In this document: positions 32,777 through 41,658 of the stretch, in pieces
How positions within the stretch are numbered: the first letter of the stretch is position 1
How the letters are laid out: each line of letters starts with the position of its first letter
DNA from: Actinomycetota bacterium
Lineage (GTDB): Bacteria > Actinomycetota > Actinomycetes > Propionibacteriales > Propionibacteriaceae
NCBI GenBank assembly: GCA_020161015.1
Contig: JAIUOT010000062.1
Location: 1 to 64,000, forward strand
DNA length: 64,000 bases
Reading direction: 5' to 3'
Notes under the pieces: generated by a model
Told to the model about the DNA's origin: nothing
The model's database searches: none
The model's input: the letters and a program-made list of their open reading frames with translations, nothing else
Program-made: the position numbers and the translations under genes

Positions 32777-34345
32777 TCAGAAGCGCCAGATCAGGGGGAC
32801 CCAGAACACCGCGACGAGCAGGAACAGCAGCAGGAGCGGCAGCCCGAGCTTCCAGTAGTCGCTGAACCGGTAGCCACCCGGCTCCATCACCATCGTGTTG
32901 GCTGCGGTGGCCACGGGGGTGAGGAAGGACGCGGCGCCCGCCACGGTGAGGGCCATCATGAACGGGAGCACCGAGACATGCAGGTCGGTCGCAAGGACGG
33001 TCGCGATGGGCGCCATGATCAGCACGGTCGCAGTGTTGGAGATGAGCTGTCCGAGCACCATCGTGAGCACGACCAGGGCCGTGAGCGCCAGCGTCGGCGA
33101 GCTGTCTCCGACCACGGACAGCAGGCCGTTCGCGATCAGGTCGGCGGTTCCCGTGGCGGTGAACGCCGTCGACAGCGGGATCATGCCGCCGACCAGCACG
33201 ACGGTCGTCCAGGACACCGAGCGGTACGCCTGCGCGGTGGTGAGCACACGACTGAGCACGATGGCCCCTGCGGCGAGGAGCCCCGCCACGGCCGGGGGCA
33301 CCAGCCCGGTGGCGAGGAGGAGCACCATGGCGGCCAGGATCCCGATCGCGCGCTTGGCGCCCACGCCGAGGGGGACGCCGCGGCGCAGCCTCGCCGGGTC
33401 GTCGACGACCAGGACGTCCGGACCGGAGGTGTGCTTCTCCAGGTGCTCCCACGTGCCGCCGAGCAGGAGCGCGTCACCGGCCTGGATGATGGTGTCCGGA
33501 CCGGTGAGGTCCTCCCCTCCCCGCTGCACGCCGAGCACGACCAGGTCTCCGCTGGGGGTCGTCATGCCGGGGAACATGTGCATGCCGACCAGCTCCGAGC
33601 GCGGCGGCACGAGCACCTCGGTGAAGCCGGTGCGGGCGCCGACGAGCTCGGTGTCACCGGGCACGGCGTACTGCTCGCGGAGCACCTTCGCCTGCATCCC
33701 GAGGTCGGGCGGCAGCGTGGTGGGCGCGCGGTCGGGCAGCAGCCGCTTGCCGAACAGGACGATGATCCCCAGCGTCCCGACCACCAGGGGGACGCCGGCC
33801 AGCCCGAACTCGAGGAAGCTGAAGGGGCGCGCACCCGCGTCCGCCGCCGCTTCGCTGACGATGATGTTCACCGGCGTCCCGGTGAGGGCGAGCATCGATC
33901 CGGCGTGCGCGGAGAACGCCAGCGGCATCAGCATCTGGCTGGGCGTCAGGCCCGCGCGGACGGCCACCACGACCACCACGGGGATGAGGGCTGCGACCGC
34001 GCCGTTCACGCTGATCAGGGCCGTCAGCACAGCCACCAGCAGCCCGATGACCACTAGAAGGGACGTGCGTCCCGTCCCGCCCCTGCTGACCACCTCCTGC
34101 CCTGCCCAGGCCGTGACCCCGGTGGAGTCCAGCGCCTCGGACACGATGAACAGGCTCGCGATGAAGATCACCGTGGGGTCGCCGAAGCCGGCGAGCGCCT
34201 GCGGCAGCGTCAGGATGTTCGTCGCCCACAGCGCCAGTGCCACGCCGAGCGCGACGATCCCGACCGGCACCTTGTTGGACATGAAGGCCACCACCGCCAG
34301 GACCAGGATGGTCAGGACGATGGCCACCGGGCCAAGACCGAACAT
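32777..34345 (-). CDS. SLC13/DASS-type permease with RCK_C domain insert
   Basis: 522 residues. Two multi-helix halves of the CitMHS/SLC13 fold: AFSAHAGSMLALTGTPVNIIVSEAA near 150 and the matching ISNTATVLIMAPIATVLA and FLTPVATAANTMVMEPGGYR near 480. Between them lies a soluble segment (about 215-325) with TrkA-C type character (VLVPPRSELVGMHMF, GDALLLGGTWEHLEKH). Such carriers move di- or tricarboxylates, sulfate or acidic amino acids, usually with sodium. It follows pepA by 33 nt. Confidence 0.85.
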   Translation of the reverse strand: MFGLGPVAIVLTILVLAVVAFMSNKVPVGIVALGVALALWATNILTLPQALAGFGDPTVIFIASLFIVSEALDSTGVTAWAGQEVVSRGGTGRTSLLVVIGLLVAVLTALISVNGAVAALIPVVVVVAVRAGLTPSQMLMPLAFSAHAGSMLALTGTPVNIIVSEAAADAGARPFSFLEFGLAGVPLVVGTLGIIVLFGKRLLPDRAPTTLPPDLGMQAKVLREQYAVPGDTELVGARTGFTEVLVPPRSELVGMHMFPGMTTPSGDLVVLGVQRGGEDLTGPDTIIQAGDALLLGGTWEHLEKHTSGPDVLVVDDPARLRRGVPLGVGAKRAIGILAAMVLLLATGLVPPAVAGLLAAGAIVLSRVLTTAQAYRSVSWTTVVLVGGMIPLSTAFTATGTADLIANGLLSVVGDSSPTLALTALVVLTMVLGQLISNTATVLIMAPIATVLATDLHVSVLPFMMALTVAGAASFLTPVATAANTMVMEPGGYRFSDYWKLGLPLLLLFLLVAVFWVPLIWRF

Positions 34346-34378
34346 CTACGCCTCTTCCCTCGCGTCGAGGCTGTGCGG

Positions 34379-35896
34379 CTAGTCCGTTCCGGTCGGAGCG
34401 CTGAAGCCGGCGGCGAGCTGCGCGAGGAGCCGCGCGCCGAAGCCGGTCGCACCCGCGGAGCGCCACGCGTCGTCGGCGTCGGACGCCATGGTGCCCGCGA
34501 TGTCGATGTGCGCCCACGGGACGCCGGCCACGAACTCGTCGAGGAACAGCGCGGCCGTGGTGGCACCCGCGTGGGGGCCGCCCAGGTTGGAGATGTCGGC
34601 GATGTCGGAGTCCAGCTGCTTGCGGTACTTCCGCTCCAGAGGGAGCTGCCACACCGGCTCGTCGGTCGCCGCGGCGGCCGCCTTCACCCGCTCGATCATG
34701 CCGTCGTCGTTGCCGAGGAGCGCAGCCCGGGACTTGCCGAGCGCCATCAGCGCCGCGCCGGTGAGCGTGGCGATGTCGATGATGGCGTCCACGCCGGCCT
34801 CGACGGCGAGCGCGAGCCCGTCCATCATCGCCAGGCGACCCTCGGCGTCGGTGTTCTTCACCTCGACGGTCTTGCCGTTGCGGCAGGTGAGCACGTCCCC
34901 GAGCTTGTAGGCCGAGCCGGACGGCATGTTGTCGGTGCAGCACAGCCAGGCCGTGACTGCCGCCGGGACACCGAGGTCACGCAGCGCGGTGAAGGCGCCC
35001 ATGACGGCCGCCGTGCCGCCCATGTCCATCTTCATCAGCAGGTGCATGGGGTCGGACGGCTTGAGGCTGATGCCCCCCGAGTCGTACATGATGCCCTTGC
35101 CGACCAGGCCGAGGTGGCCCGTGACCTCGCCCTGCGGCGCGTAGGTGAGCACGACCAGACGGGGCTCCTCCTCGCTGCCGGCGTTGACGCCAAGGATGCC
35201 GCCGCAGCCCATCTCGATCAGCTGGGCCTTGTCGTAGGACTCGACCTCGAACCCGTACTCCGGACCCAGCTCGGCGGCGAGGTCGGCGAGGTCGGTCGCT
35301 GTCAGGTGCCCGGGAGGGGTGTTGGCGAGGTCACGGGCGACCGTGGTCGCCCGCACACCGACCTGGCCGACTGCCACTCCGGCCGCGACCTCCGCGGCGT
35401 CGGCACCCGCGACCTTCAGCTGGAGGACAGCGAGGGGCACCTCCTTCGCCTGCGCCTTGAGCGCCGAGTAGCGGTAGCGGGCGAGCAGGGCACCCTCGGT
35501 GAGCACCTGGCCCGCCACCCGGGCGTCCAGGCCCAGCTCTCCGACCTCGATGCCGATCCGTCCGCCCTTCTTCGCGGTGGCCCGGGCGGCCGCCGCGGCG
35601 GCGTCGCGCACCTTGTCCGCGTCCAGTTCCCCGGCCTTCCCGATGCCGACCAGCACCAGCGGGTGCCCGTCCTGGGCGACGACCAGGCTGCTGCCCGGCT
35701 CGGCGTCGAAGCCGGCGGCGGCCAGGGCGTCGGACCCCAGGCCCACCAGCGGGGTCAGGTCGGTGCCGCTGGCGACGAGGACGGCGACGGCGTCGACGTC
35801 GGAGAAGTCATCGACCACGCGCACGTCGCAGCTGTTACCCAGCGAGGGCACGGCGGTGAAATCGGCGGGAATCAGCTTGTTCGCGCTGCGTGACAT
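34379..35896 (-). CDS. pepA: Leucyl aminopeptidase (M17)
   Basis: 505 residues, standard length. The N-terminal macro-like domain (1-165) is followed by the M17 catalytic domain: two-zinc binding residues lie in LVGKGIMYDSGGISLKP (Lys and Asp) and in the family signature NTDAEGRL near residue 345, with the MKMDMGGTAAVM segment between. It is a cytosolic, usually hexameric enzyme that removes N-terminal residues from peptides. First gene of an operon with four membrane protein genes, which suggests that peptide breakdown is coupled to amino acid or organic acid transport. AAAGGAAG precedes the ATG; minus-strand TAGGGT (35950-35945) is a possible -10. Confidence 0.95.
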   Translation of the reverse strand: MSRSANKLIPADFTAVPSLGNSCDVRVVDDFSDVDAVAVLVASGTDLTPLVGLGSDALAAAGFDAEPGSSLVVAQDGHPLVLVGIGKAGELDADKVRDAAAAAARATAKKGGRIGIEVGELGLDARVAGQVLTEGALLARYRYSALKAQAKEVPLAVLQLKVAGADAAEVAAGVAVGQVGVRATTVARDLANTPPGHLTATDLADLAAELGPEYGFEVESYDKAQLIEMGCGGILGVNAGSEEEPRLVVLTYAPQGEVTGHLGLVGKGIMYDSGGISLKPSDPMHLLMKMDMGGTAAVMGAFTALRDLGVPAAVTAWLCCTDNMPSGSAYKLGDVLTCRNGKTVEVKNTDAEGRLAMMDGLALAVEAGVDAIIDIATLTGAALMALGKSRAALLGNDDGMIERVKAAAAATDEPVWQLPLERKYRKQLDSDIADISNLGGPHAGATTAALFLDEFVAGVPWAHIDIAGTMASDADDAWRSAGATGFGARLLAQLAAGFSAPTGTD

Positions 35897-36009
35897 CGGT
35901 GCTCCACTTCCTTTGCTGAGGCACGGCGAAGCCGGCCAATCAGCACCCTAGCGGTCCGCCCTCCGGGCGCTCCAGAACACACCCGTGTCCAAAGTGGTCG
36001 CGTTCTCAG

Positions 36010-36015
36010 TAGGCT
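36010..36015 (+). promoter_or_regulatory. Putative -10 box for the SHOCT protein gene
   Basis: TAGGCT, 57 nt upstream of the ATG, in the 176-nt divergent region shared with pepA. The -35 is not clear. Confidence 0.35.
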
Positions 36016-36072
36016 CCCCGAAGACAGCGTCCGGCGCTTCAGGCCGGGCCGACGATCGAAAGGCACTACTCC

Positions 36073-36459
36073 ATGCCGGATTTCTGGCTCAACCTGGGCA
36101 GCGTGATCTGGTACACGCTCACCCTGGTCATCTTCATCTCCTACCTGTTCGCGCTGTTCGCCATCGTCGGGGACCTCTTCCGTGACCGCCAGCTCAGCGG
36201 CGGACTGAAGGCCGTCTGGATGTTCTTCCTGATCTTCGTGCCCGCCCTCACCGCCCTGATCTACGTGATCGTGCGCGGCGGCGGCATGGCGACCCGGGCG
36301 CAGGCCCAGGCCGAGCAGGCCAAGGCCGCGACCGACGAGTACATCCGCTCGGTCGCGGGCAGCCCCGCCGACGAGATCGCTCGCGCGAAGGCCCTCCTCG
36401 ACGCCGGCACGATCACGGCCGAGGAGTACGCGGCACTGAAGGCGAAGGCCCTGGCCTGA
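36073..36459 (+). CDS. PLDc_N/SHOCT-domain membrane protein
   Basis: 128 residues: two N-terminal helices (about 8-33 and 44-68) of the phospholipase D N-terminal-like type, with GGLKAVWMFFLIFVPALTALIYVI, then an Ala/Gln-rich helix and a C-terminal SHOCT motif, DEIARAKALLDAGTITAEEYAALKAKAL. SHOCT is a short oligomerisation module common in actinobacterial membrane proteins. Function unknown. It is monocistronic and followed by a strong hairpin. Confidence 0.85.
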   Translation: MPDFWLNLGSVIWYTLTLVIFISYLFALFAIVGDLFRDRQLSGGLKAVWMFFLIFVPALTALIYVIVRGGGMATRAQAQAEQAKAATDEYIRSVAGSPADEIARAKALLDAGTITAEEYAALKAKALA

Positions 36460-36487
36460 GCCCTGGCCGGTCACCCGGCACGCTGCC

Positions 36488-36530
36488 CAGCGCCCCGTCC
36501 CGTCACGAGAGTGAACGGGGTGGGGCGCTG
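36488..36530 (+). terminator. Strong stem-loop terminator
   Basis: A 16-nt left arm starting CAGCGCCCC pairs with a right arm ending GGGGCGCTG (two G-U pairs inside), closing an 11-nt loop, 28 nt after the SHOCT gene stop. No T-tract. Confidence 0.65.
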
Positions 36531-36647
36531 CGTCGTCCTCACGGCGACCGTCGCCGGACGTCGCCGTGGATCCCGCTGCGGGGCGGCGTCCCACCGCTAT
36601 CGTGGGGCGCGTCGGGTGCGCCCCGACCGACCCGAGAAAGGCCCGCC

Positions 36648-37577
36648 GTGGACGGTCCCGCAGACCTGGACGACGTCCAGCCCGATGCCGACGAGAACCT
36701 CCGCGCGTTCATCGACCGGCTGGTCGAGCAGGGCTACACGGTGGCGGACGGGGACAGCCCCGACCCCGTGCTGATCGACCCGCTCGGCCGGGCGGTGGAG
36801 ACCTGGCGGGAGGACTACCCCTACGACGACCTGCTCGACCGCGACGAGTACGAGCACCAGAAGTACCTGCTCCAGATCGAGCTGCTGAAGCTCCAGTACT
36901 GGGGCCAGGACCACGGGATCCGCCACATCGTGGTGTTCGAGGGACGCGACGCCGCCGGCAAGGGCGGCACGATCAAGCGCTTCACGGAGCACCTCAACCC
37001 CCGCGCCGCTCGCGTCGTCGCCCTCACCAAGCCGTCGGCGCGCGAGCAGGGCCAGTGGTACTTCCAGCGCTATGTCCAGCACTTCCCCACCGAGGGTGAG
37101 ATTGTGCTGTTCGACCGCTCCTGGTACAACCGCGCCGGGGTCGAGCGGGTCATGGGCTTCTGCTCCGACGACGAGTACGAGACCTTCATGAACCAGGTGC
37201 CGGAGTTCGAGCGCCTGATCGTCGACTCCGGCATCCACCTGACCAAGTTCTGGTTCTCCGTGACCCGGCGCGAGCAGCGCACCCGCTTCGCGATCCGCCA
37301 GATCGACCCGGTCCGCCGCTGGAAGCTCTCCCCCATGGACCTGGAGTCACTGGACCGGTGGGACGACTACGGGGCGGCCAAGGAGGCGATGTTCGCCCGC
37401 ACCGACACCGACCACGCCCCCTGGATCACGGTGCGCAGCAACGACAAGAAGCGTGCGCGGCTGAACGCGATGCGCTACTTCCTGAGCCGGTTCGACTACG
37501 AGGGCAGGGACGCGTCCGTCATCGGCGAGCCCGACCCCCTGATCGTGACCCGCGCCCGGGACACGATCGGCGACTAG
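36648..37577 (+). CDS. ppk2: Polyphosphate kinase 2
   Basis: 309 residues, typical of single-domain (class I) PPK2. Walker A GRDAAGKGG at 99-107, the FDRSWYNRAGVERVMGF lid and Walker B region near 152, and the KFWFSVTRREQRTRF segment near 200. It transfers phosphate between polyphosphate and nucleoside diphosphates, and in most class I enzymes favours making GTP or ATP from polyphosphate. Starts with GTG behind GAAAGG. No operon partner. Polyphosphate metabolism is common in soil and sludge actinobacteria. Confidence 0.94.
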   Translation: MDGPADLDDVQPDADENLRAFIDRLVEQGYTVADGDSPDPVLIDPLGRAVETWREDYPYDDLLDRDEYEHQKYLLQIELLKLQYWGQDHGIRHIVVFEGRDAAGKGGTIKRFTEHLNPRAARVVALTKPSAREQGQWYFQRYVQHFPTEGEIVLFDRSWYNRAGVERVMGFCSDDEYETFMNQVPEFERLIVDSGIHLTKFWFSVTRREQRTRFAIRQIDPVRRWKLSPMDLESLDRWDDYGAAKEAMFARTDTDHAPWITVRSNDKKRARLNAMRYFLSRFDYEGRDASVIGEPDPLIVTRARDTIGD

Positions 37578-37588
37578 GCGCAGCTCGT

Positions 37589-37613
37589 CCCGGGCTGCCG
37601 GGAGCGGCCCGGG
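37589..37613. terminator. Hairpin between convergent ppk2 and pyruvyl-transferase-like gene
   Basis: CCCGGGC (37589-37595) and GCCCGGG (37607-37613) around an 11-nt loop, 11 nt after the ppk2 stop and 13 nt before the convergent stop. It could serve both directions. Confidence 0.5.
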
Positions 37614-37626
37614 GCGGCGTGGCCGA

Positions 37627-38991
37627 CTAGCCCCGCCCCCGGACCACCCGGCCGACGCGCCGGCGCGCGTTGCGGTAGATCAGGTGCAGGCCGCCGCGGG
37701 CGATCTCCTCCTGGCTGCGCCGCAGGTCGCGCTCGGCACGAGCGAGCGCGGAGCGCGTCTGGGTCAGCTCGTCGCGCAGCCGCTGCGCGCGCCCGGCCTC
37801 CACGTCGGCGGTCCGGGCGCTGGTGTAGGTGTTCAGCGCGAGCTCGCGCTCGAACGGGGTCATCGGCACGAAAGCGTCCGGGTCGCCGGCGTCTCCGGTG
37901 AGCGTGCTGCTGATGACCCCCAGGTTGTCCAGAGTCGTCCGCCAGAGCCGTTCCCGGGCCACGGCGAACGCCGCCCGTTCCCCGTCCGGGTCGCCGAACC
38001 AGCGCTCGACGAGGTCGAGCACCCGGGTTGTCCAGCCGTCCCCGCGTGGCTCGACGGCGAGGTCGGGACGGCCGAGGTCGTCCACGAAGTAGGCCAGCTT
38101 GCGCCGCGCGGCCACCGAGACGATGCCGTTGCCCATCCCGAACGGGATCATCTGGCCGTGGCCGCGCATGCCGATGGTCAGCGGGAGGCGCCCGTAGTAG
38201 GCCAGGCCGTCGAAGAGCCCGCGCGGGGCGGCGTGCAGCCGGACGTGTCGCGCGGGGACGCCGTGGTCGCGAAGGTGGTCGGCGAACGCGTCGTCGACGT
38301 CGCTGTGGCTGATCACGTCGAGCTCGTAGCCCCGGCGACGCAGGTCACGGGCGACGCTCAGCAGGCCGGCAAAGACCTCCCGGCCGTCGAAGCCGGCGAG
38401 TTCGTTGCGCGCCTCGAAGGTCACCTGGAGCCCGACCCGGCGCTCGGGGGCGAGGTCGGGGACGTACAGGTCCGGCACGAGGTGGGACGCGACGGTCGTC
38501 GGGCACGGCTGGAACAGCACCTTCCCGGCGAGCTCGGGACGCAGGTAGCCGCGCACCGCCTCCATCGAGCCGTGGTTGCGGACGCCGAAGAAGGCCGCCT
38601 TCTCGACTGTCGCGTTCAGGTGCTCGGTGAACACCGGCTCGAACTCCGGCTCGCCCTCGAAGCGGTTGTAGCCCACGGCGAAGACGACCAGCGGCACCGC
38701 GATCGCCGCGAGCCGGTCGAGGCCGATGTTCCACTGCCAGCCCGCGTTGGCGTTCTCGTTCGTGCTGCGCAGCATCAGCCCGCCGCCGCCGAGGACGACG
38801 GCGTCGGACTCGGCGTTGATCCGCTCCACCGTGCGTGGGCCGACCATGTGGCGAAGGTTGGTGGTGGAGGTCACGAGGAACTTCTCCCGCCCGGAATAGC
38901 CGTCGAACAGCTGCCTGACCAGCTCGAACAGCACCGTGTCGCCGTAGTTGTTCCTCGGCTTGAGGTCGAAGTGGAACAGGTGCCGGGTCAC
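37627..38991 (-). CDS. Polysaccharide pyruvyl transferase-like protein with C-terminal coiled coil
   Basis: 454 residues from GTG 38991 (GGAG about 10 nt upstream). The family fold is seen in LFHFDLKPRNNYGDTVLFELV at the start, VLGGGGLMLRSTNENANAG near 75 and the MRGHGQMIPFGMGNGIVS motif near 295. Members transfer ketal pyruvate from phosphoenolpyruvate to cell-surface glycans. Residues about 400-445 form a heptad-rich Arg/Glu/Leu coiled coil, which is unusual for the family and may drive oligomerisation or bind a glycosyltransferase. No other glycan genes are adjacent, apart from the phosphoglycerol transferase 1.2 kb away. Confidence 0.82.
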   Translation of the reverse strand: MTRHLFHFDLKPRNNYGDTVLFELVRQLFDGYSGREKFLVTSTTNLRHMVGPRTVERINAESDAVVLGGGGLMLRSTNENANAGWQWNIGLDRLAAIAVPLVVFAVGYNRFEGEPEFEPVFTEHLNATVEKAAFFGVRNHGSMEAVRGYLRPELAGKVLFQPCPTTVASHLVPDLYVPDLAPERRVGLQVTFEARNELAGFDGREVFAGLLSVARDLRRRGYELDVISHSDVDDAFADHLRDHGVPARHVRLHAAPRGLFDGLAYYGRLPLTIGMRGHGQMIPFGMGNGIVSVAARRKLAYFVDDLGRPDLAVEPRGDGWTTRVLDLVERWFGDPDGERAAFAVARERLWRTTLDNLGVISSTLTGDAGDPDAFVPMTPFERELALNTYTSARTADVEAGRAQRLRDELTQTRSALARAERDLRRSQEEIARGGLHLIYRNARRRVGRVVRGRG

Positions 38992-39161
38992 GCCGGTCGG
39001 TCTCCTTCCCGCTCGGGGCGGGTGCCGCCTCGGTGACGGTTCCGCCAACCCGGGGCCGGTGGGACACCGGTCCGGTGCACGCGCCTCCGCAATGGTTCCG
39101 GGTGCTCCGCCGAGCCTCGCGGGCCCGGGCCACGGGCCGTCGACGCCGACGTGAACGGCGC

Positions 39162-39187
39162 GTGCCCATCCGGGGAACGTCGGGCAC
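39162..39187 (-). terminator. Possible hairpin downstream of the PPTase gene
   Basis: GTGCCC and GGGCAC around a 14-nt loop, 38 nt after the PPTase stop. The 234-nt gap otherwise holds only GC-rich sequence and the leader of the pyruvyl-transferase-like gene. Confidence 0.3.
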
Positions 39188-39225
39188 CTGCTCACGGCCC
39201 GCGAATGGCACCGCACCGGGGCGGG

Positions 39226-39954
39226 TCACCGCTCCGACCAGCGGGCACCGGCCGGGCCGGCCGTCCGGCTCGCCGGGCGGCCACCCACCGGAGGCTCCCC
39301 GGCGCTCCAGGCGATACTGATGACGAAGCCGGGCGGGCCGGCCACGTCGGCCAGGAGGTAGCTGGACTTCTGCCCGGCGATCCAGGCGCCACCGCGACGC
39401 AGCCACACCGCTCCCGGGTCGATCAGCAGCCCGCGGCCGTCGGCCTTGAGCACCGCCTCCACCCTCGTCCAGCGGCGCACCACCTTCTCCGACGACTGCC
39501 CGAGCACCCGGTGCAGCTCGTCGAGCCGGTCCTGTTCCACCGTGTCGCGCTCGGCGTCCACGCCGAGCCGGCCGACGCGCGTCGACGGGGCGAGGGCCGC
39601 GACCACCAGCCCGTCCGCGTAGGCGACACTGGCCAGGGCCGGCACACCGCTCAGCCGGGGCCCGAGGTGGGCGTCGCCGCAACGCGCGCATCGTCCCGGC
39701 GTGACAGCCCAACCGGTGGCCGCGGGGAACCGCTCGGCGACGAGATGGTGGAGGAGCAGCCGGCCCACCCGCAGGCGGTGTCGTGCCGGGGGTCCGAGGG
39801 ACGCGGCGCGCTCGGCGTCGACCTCGTCCAGCAGGCCGGGCAGCGCCTCCGTGACGACCCTGTCCTCCCAGGCCCACGCGACCGCAGCCGGGCCGACGGT
39901 GGCCGCACCCGCCGTCGGGTGCACGGGAGCGCGGGCGGGCGCCGGACCGGACAC
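39226..39954 (-). CDS. 4'-phosphopantetheinyl transferase superfamily protein
   Basis: 242 residues from GTG 39954, which follows GAGGAG. The Sfp-type motifs are present: RLGVDAE near 140 (magnesium-binding acidic pair) and WTRVEAVLKADG near 180, the WxxKEAxxKA helix in altered form. Sfp-type enzymes move the phosphopantetheine arm of CoA onto carrier proteins of polyketide, peptide or fatty acid synthases. No such synthase lies in the window. A CxxC pair at CARCGDAHLG near residue 95 is frequent in actinobacterial members. It is divergent from the phosphoglycerol transferase gene. Confidence 0.82.
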   Translation of the reverse strand: MSGPAPARAPVHPTAGAATVGPAAVAWAWEDRVVTEALPGLLDEVDAERAASLGPPARHRLRVGRLLLHHLVAERFPAATGWAVTPGRCARCGDAHLGPRLSGVPALASVAYADGLVVAALAPSTRVGRLGVDAERDTVEQDRLDELHRVLGQSSEKVVRRWTRVEAVLKADGRGLLIDPGAVWLRRGGAWIAGQKSSYLLADVAGPPGFVISIAWSAGEPPVGGRPASRTAGPAGARWSER

Positions 39955-40119
39955 GGGGCTCCTCCTCGGTGCCGCTGACGAGGGAACCGTCACCCACCGC
40001 GAAGAACACCGCGCCACCGGCGGGTGAACGTCGGGAGAGGAGGCGGCGAACAGTCCGTCGTCGCCACCGTCGCGCGGCCGGCGGCCGTCCGCACCACGCA
40101 GGGGTGAACGGCGGATTGC

Positions 40120-40125
40120 TACCCT
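40120..40125 (+). promoter_or_regulatory. -10 box deciding a near-leaderless start
   Basis: TACCCT ends 11 nt before ATG 40137. No Shine-Dalgarno is present, so translation probably starts almost at the 5' end. Confidence 0.45.
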
Positions 40126-40136
40126 TTCTCCTTGCG

Positions 40137-41621
40137 ATGAACGGGACGGGACGGATGCGACTGCCGCGGTGGCTGGGTGTGACCCGCTGGGCGCTCTTCA
40201 CCGCTGCCCTCGTGCTGCTGGCGCTCGCGGGCTGGATCCGCTACCGGTTCGGTGTCGTCACCCTCGACCAGACCCTGCTGAACATCCGCGGGGCGGCGGG
40301 CGACAAGGCCGGCAACCCGGCGCTGGTCGCCGAAGCCGTGGTCGTGTGCATCGTGCTGCCGCTGGCGGCCGCGGTGGCCCTGGTGGCCGTCCTCGCCTGG
40401 CGTCGACGGGTGCGTGGCGCCCGGGGCACTGCCCGCGTCCGCCGCCACCCGGTGCTGCCGGGGGCACTCAGCCTGACCGTGGCGCTGGCGATCCTGCTCA
40501 CCGTGACCGGGGTGCCGCAGTACGCGTCCGCACTGCTCGGAGACGCGTCCTTCGCGCCGTACTACGTGGCCCCGGGGACGCCCGTCCCCCCGTCGAAGCC
40601 GAAGAACCTGGTGACGATCTACCTGGAGTCGGGCGAGAACACGTTCGCCGATGCCTCCCTGTTCGGCAGCAACCTGCTGTCAGACCTCGACGACGCCACG
40701 GCCGGCTGGGCACTTTACGAGGGCCTCCAGCAGTACCCCGGCGGCGGCTGGACGATGGCCGGGCTGATCGGCACGCAGTGCGGGATCCCGCTCAAGAGCG
40801 ACCTGCTCACCGCCGGCGTCGACCACAACCTGTTCGGCGAGCAGGTCGACAGCTTCCTCCCCGGTGCGCGGTGCCTCGGCGACGTGCTGCACGAAGCGGG
40901 CTACACCAACGTCTTCCTCGGCGGCGCCAACTCCAAGTTCGCCGGCAAGGGCACCTTCCTGATGGACCACGGCTACGACTTCGTCTACGGGCTGGAGAAC
41001 TGGGAGGCCGAGGGCGAGGCCCGGGAGAACATCTCCATCTGGGGCATGTCCGACCACCAGCTCTTCGCCCACGCCACCGAGCGGATCGACACCCTGCGCG
41101 CGGCCGGTCGCCCGTTCAACCTCACCATGCTCACCCTCGACACCCACGAGCCGGGGGGCGTGTACCCGACCTGCCGCACCGACGACGACGTGGCCATGGC
41201 GACCGCGATCCGGTGCTCGATGCAGGCCGTCGGCGGATTCCTGGAGCACCTGCGCACGAACGGCTACCTCGAGGACACGGTCGTCGTCGTCATGGGCGAC
41301 CACCTGAAGGCCACCGCGGAGGGCGGCTTCTACAAGGCCGAACTCGATGCCCAGGCCGACCGGACGATCGTGCTGCGCGTGTGGAGCCCCGACGGCACCG
41401 TGCGGTTCGCGCGCGAACGCGCCGACCAGTTCAGCATGCTTCCCACGACGCTCGACCTGCTCGGCCTGGGCAGCCGTGACGGACGGGCGGGCCTGGGGTT
41501 GTCGCTGATCGGCGAGCGCGACCCGGCCGGCACAGCACTGACCCTGCCACCGAGCGACTACGCGGCCCTGATGGGCTCGCCCTCCTCCGACCTGTACCGC
41601 CTGTTCTGGCAGAAGCCCTGA
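40137..41621 (+). CDS. LTA synthase/MdoB-like phosphoglycerol transferase (alkaline phosphatase superfamily)
   Basis: 494 residues. Three N-terminal helices (about 12-33, 62-90, 108-128), then an extracellular sulfatase-like domain. NLVTIYLESGENTFAD near 160 supplies the metal-binding Glu and catalytic Thr of LtaS/OpgB proteins; later the DTHEPGG and MGDHLKA segments supply the remaining metal ligands. Such enzymes move glycerol-phosphate from phosphatidylglycerol to glycans or build lipoteichoic-type polymers outside the membrane. Actinobacteria often carry lipoglycans instead of true LTA, so the acceptor is open. The ATG start was chosen from the promoter spacing. Confidence 0.85.
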   Translation: MNGTGRMRLPRWLGVTRWALFTAALVLLALAGWIRYRFGVVTLDQTLLNIRGAAGDKAGNPALVAEAVVVCIVLPLAAAVALVAVLAWRRRVRGARGTARVRRHPVLPGALSLTVALAILLTVTGVPQYASALLGDASFAPYYVAPGTPVPPSKPKNLVTIYLESGENTFADASLFGSNLLSDLDDATAGWALYEGLQQYPGGGWTMAGLIGTQCGIPLKSDLLTAGVDHNLFGEQVDSFLPGARCLGDVLHEAGYTNVFLGGANSKFAGKGTFLMDHGYDFVYGLENWEAEGEARENISIWGMSDHQLFAHATERIDTLRAAGRPFNLTMLTLDTHEPGGVYPTCRTDDDVAMATAIRCSMQAVGGFLEHLRTNGYLEDTVVVVMGDHLKATAEGGFYKAELDAQADRTIVLRVWSPDGTVRFARERADQFSMLPTTLDLLGLGSRDGRAGLGLSLIGERDPAGTALTLPPSDYAALMGSPSSDLYRLFWQKP

Positions 41622-41631
41622 CGGCGGACGC

Positions 41632-41654
41632 CCTCCGTGGACTCGACCCGGAGG
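41632..41654. terminator. Hairpin between convergent phosphoglycerol transferase and mntR-like genes
   Basis: CCTCCG and CGGAGG around an 11-nt loop, extended by GACG/CGTC beyond an internal mismatch. It starts 10 nt after the transferase stop; no T-tract. Confidence 0.45.
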
Positions 41655-41658
41655 CCCG

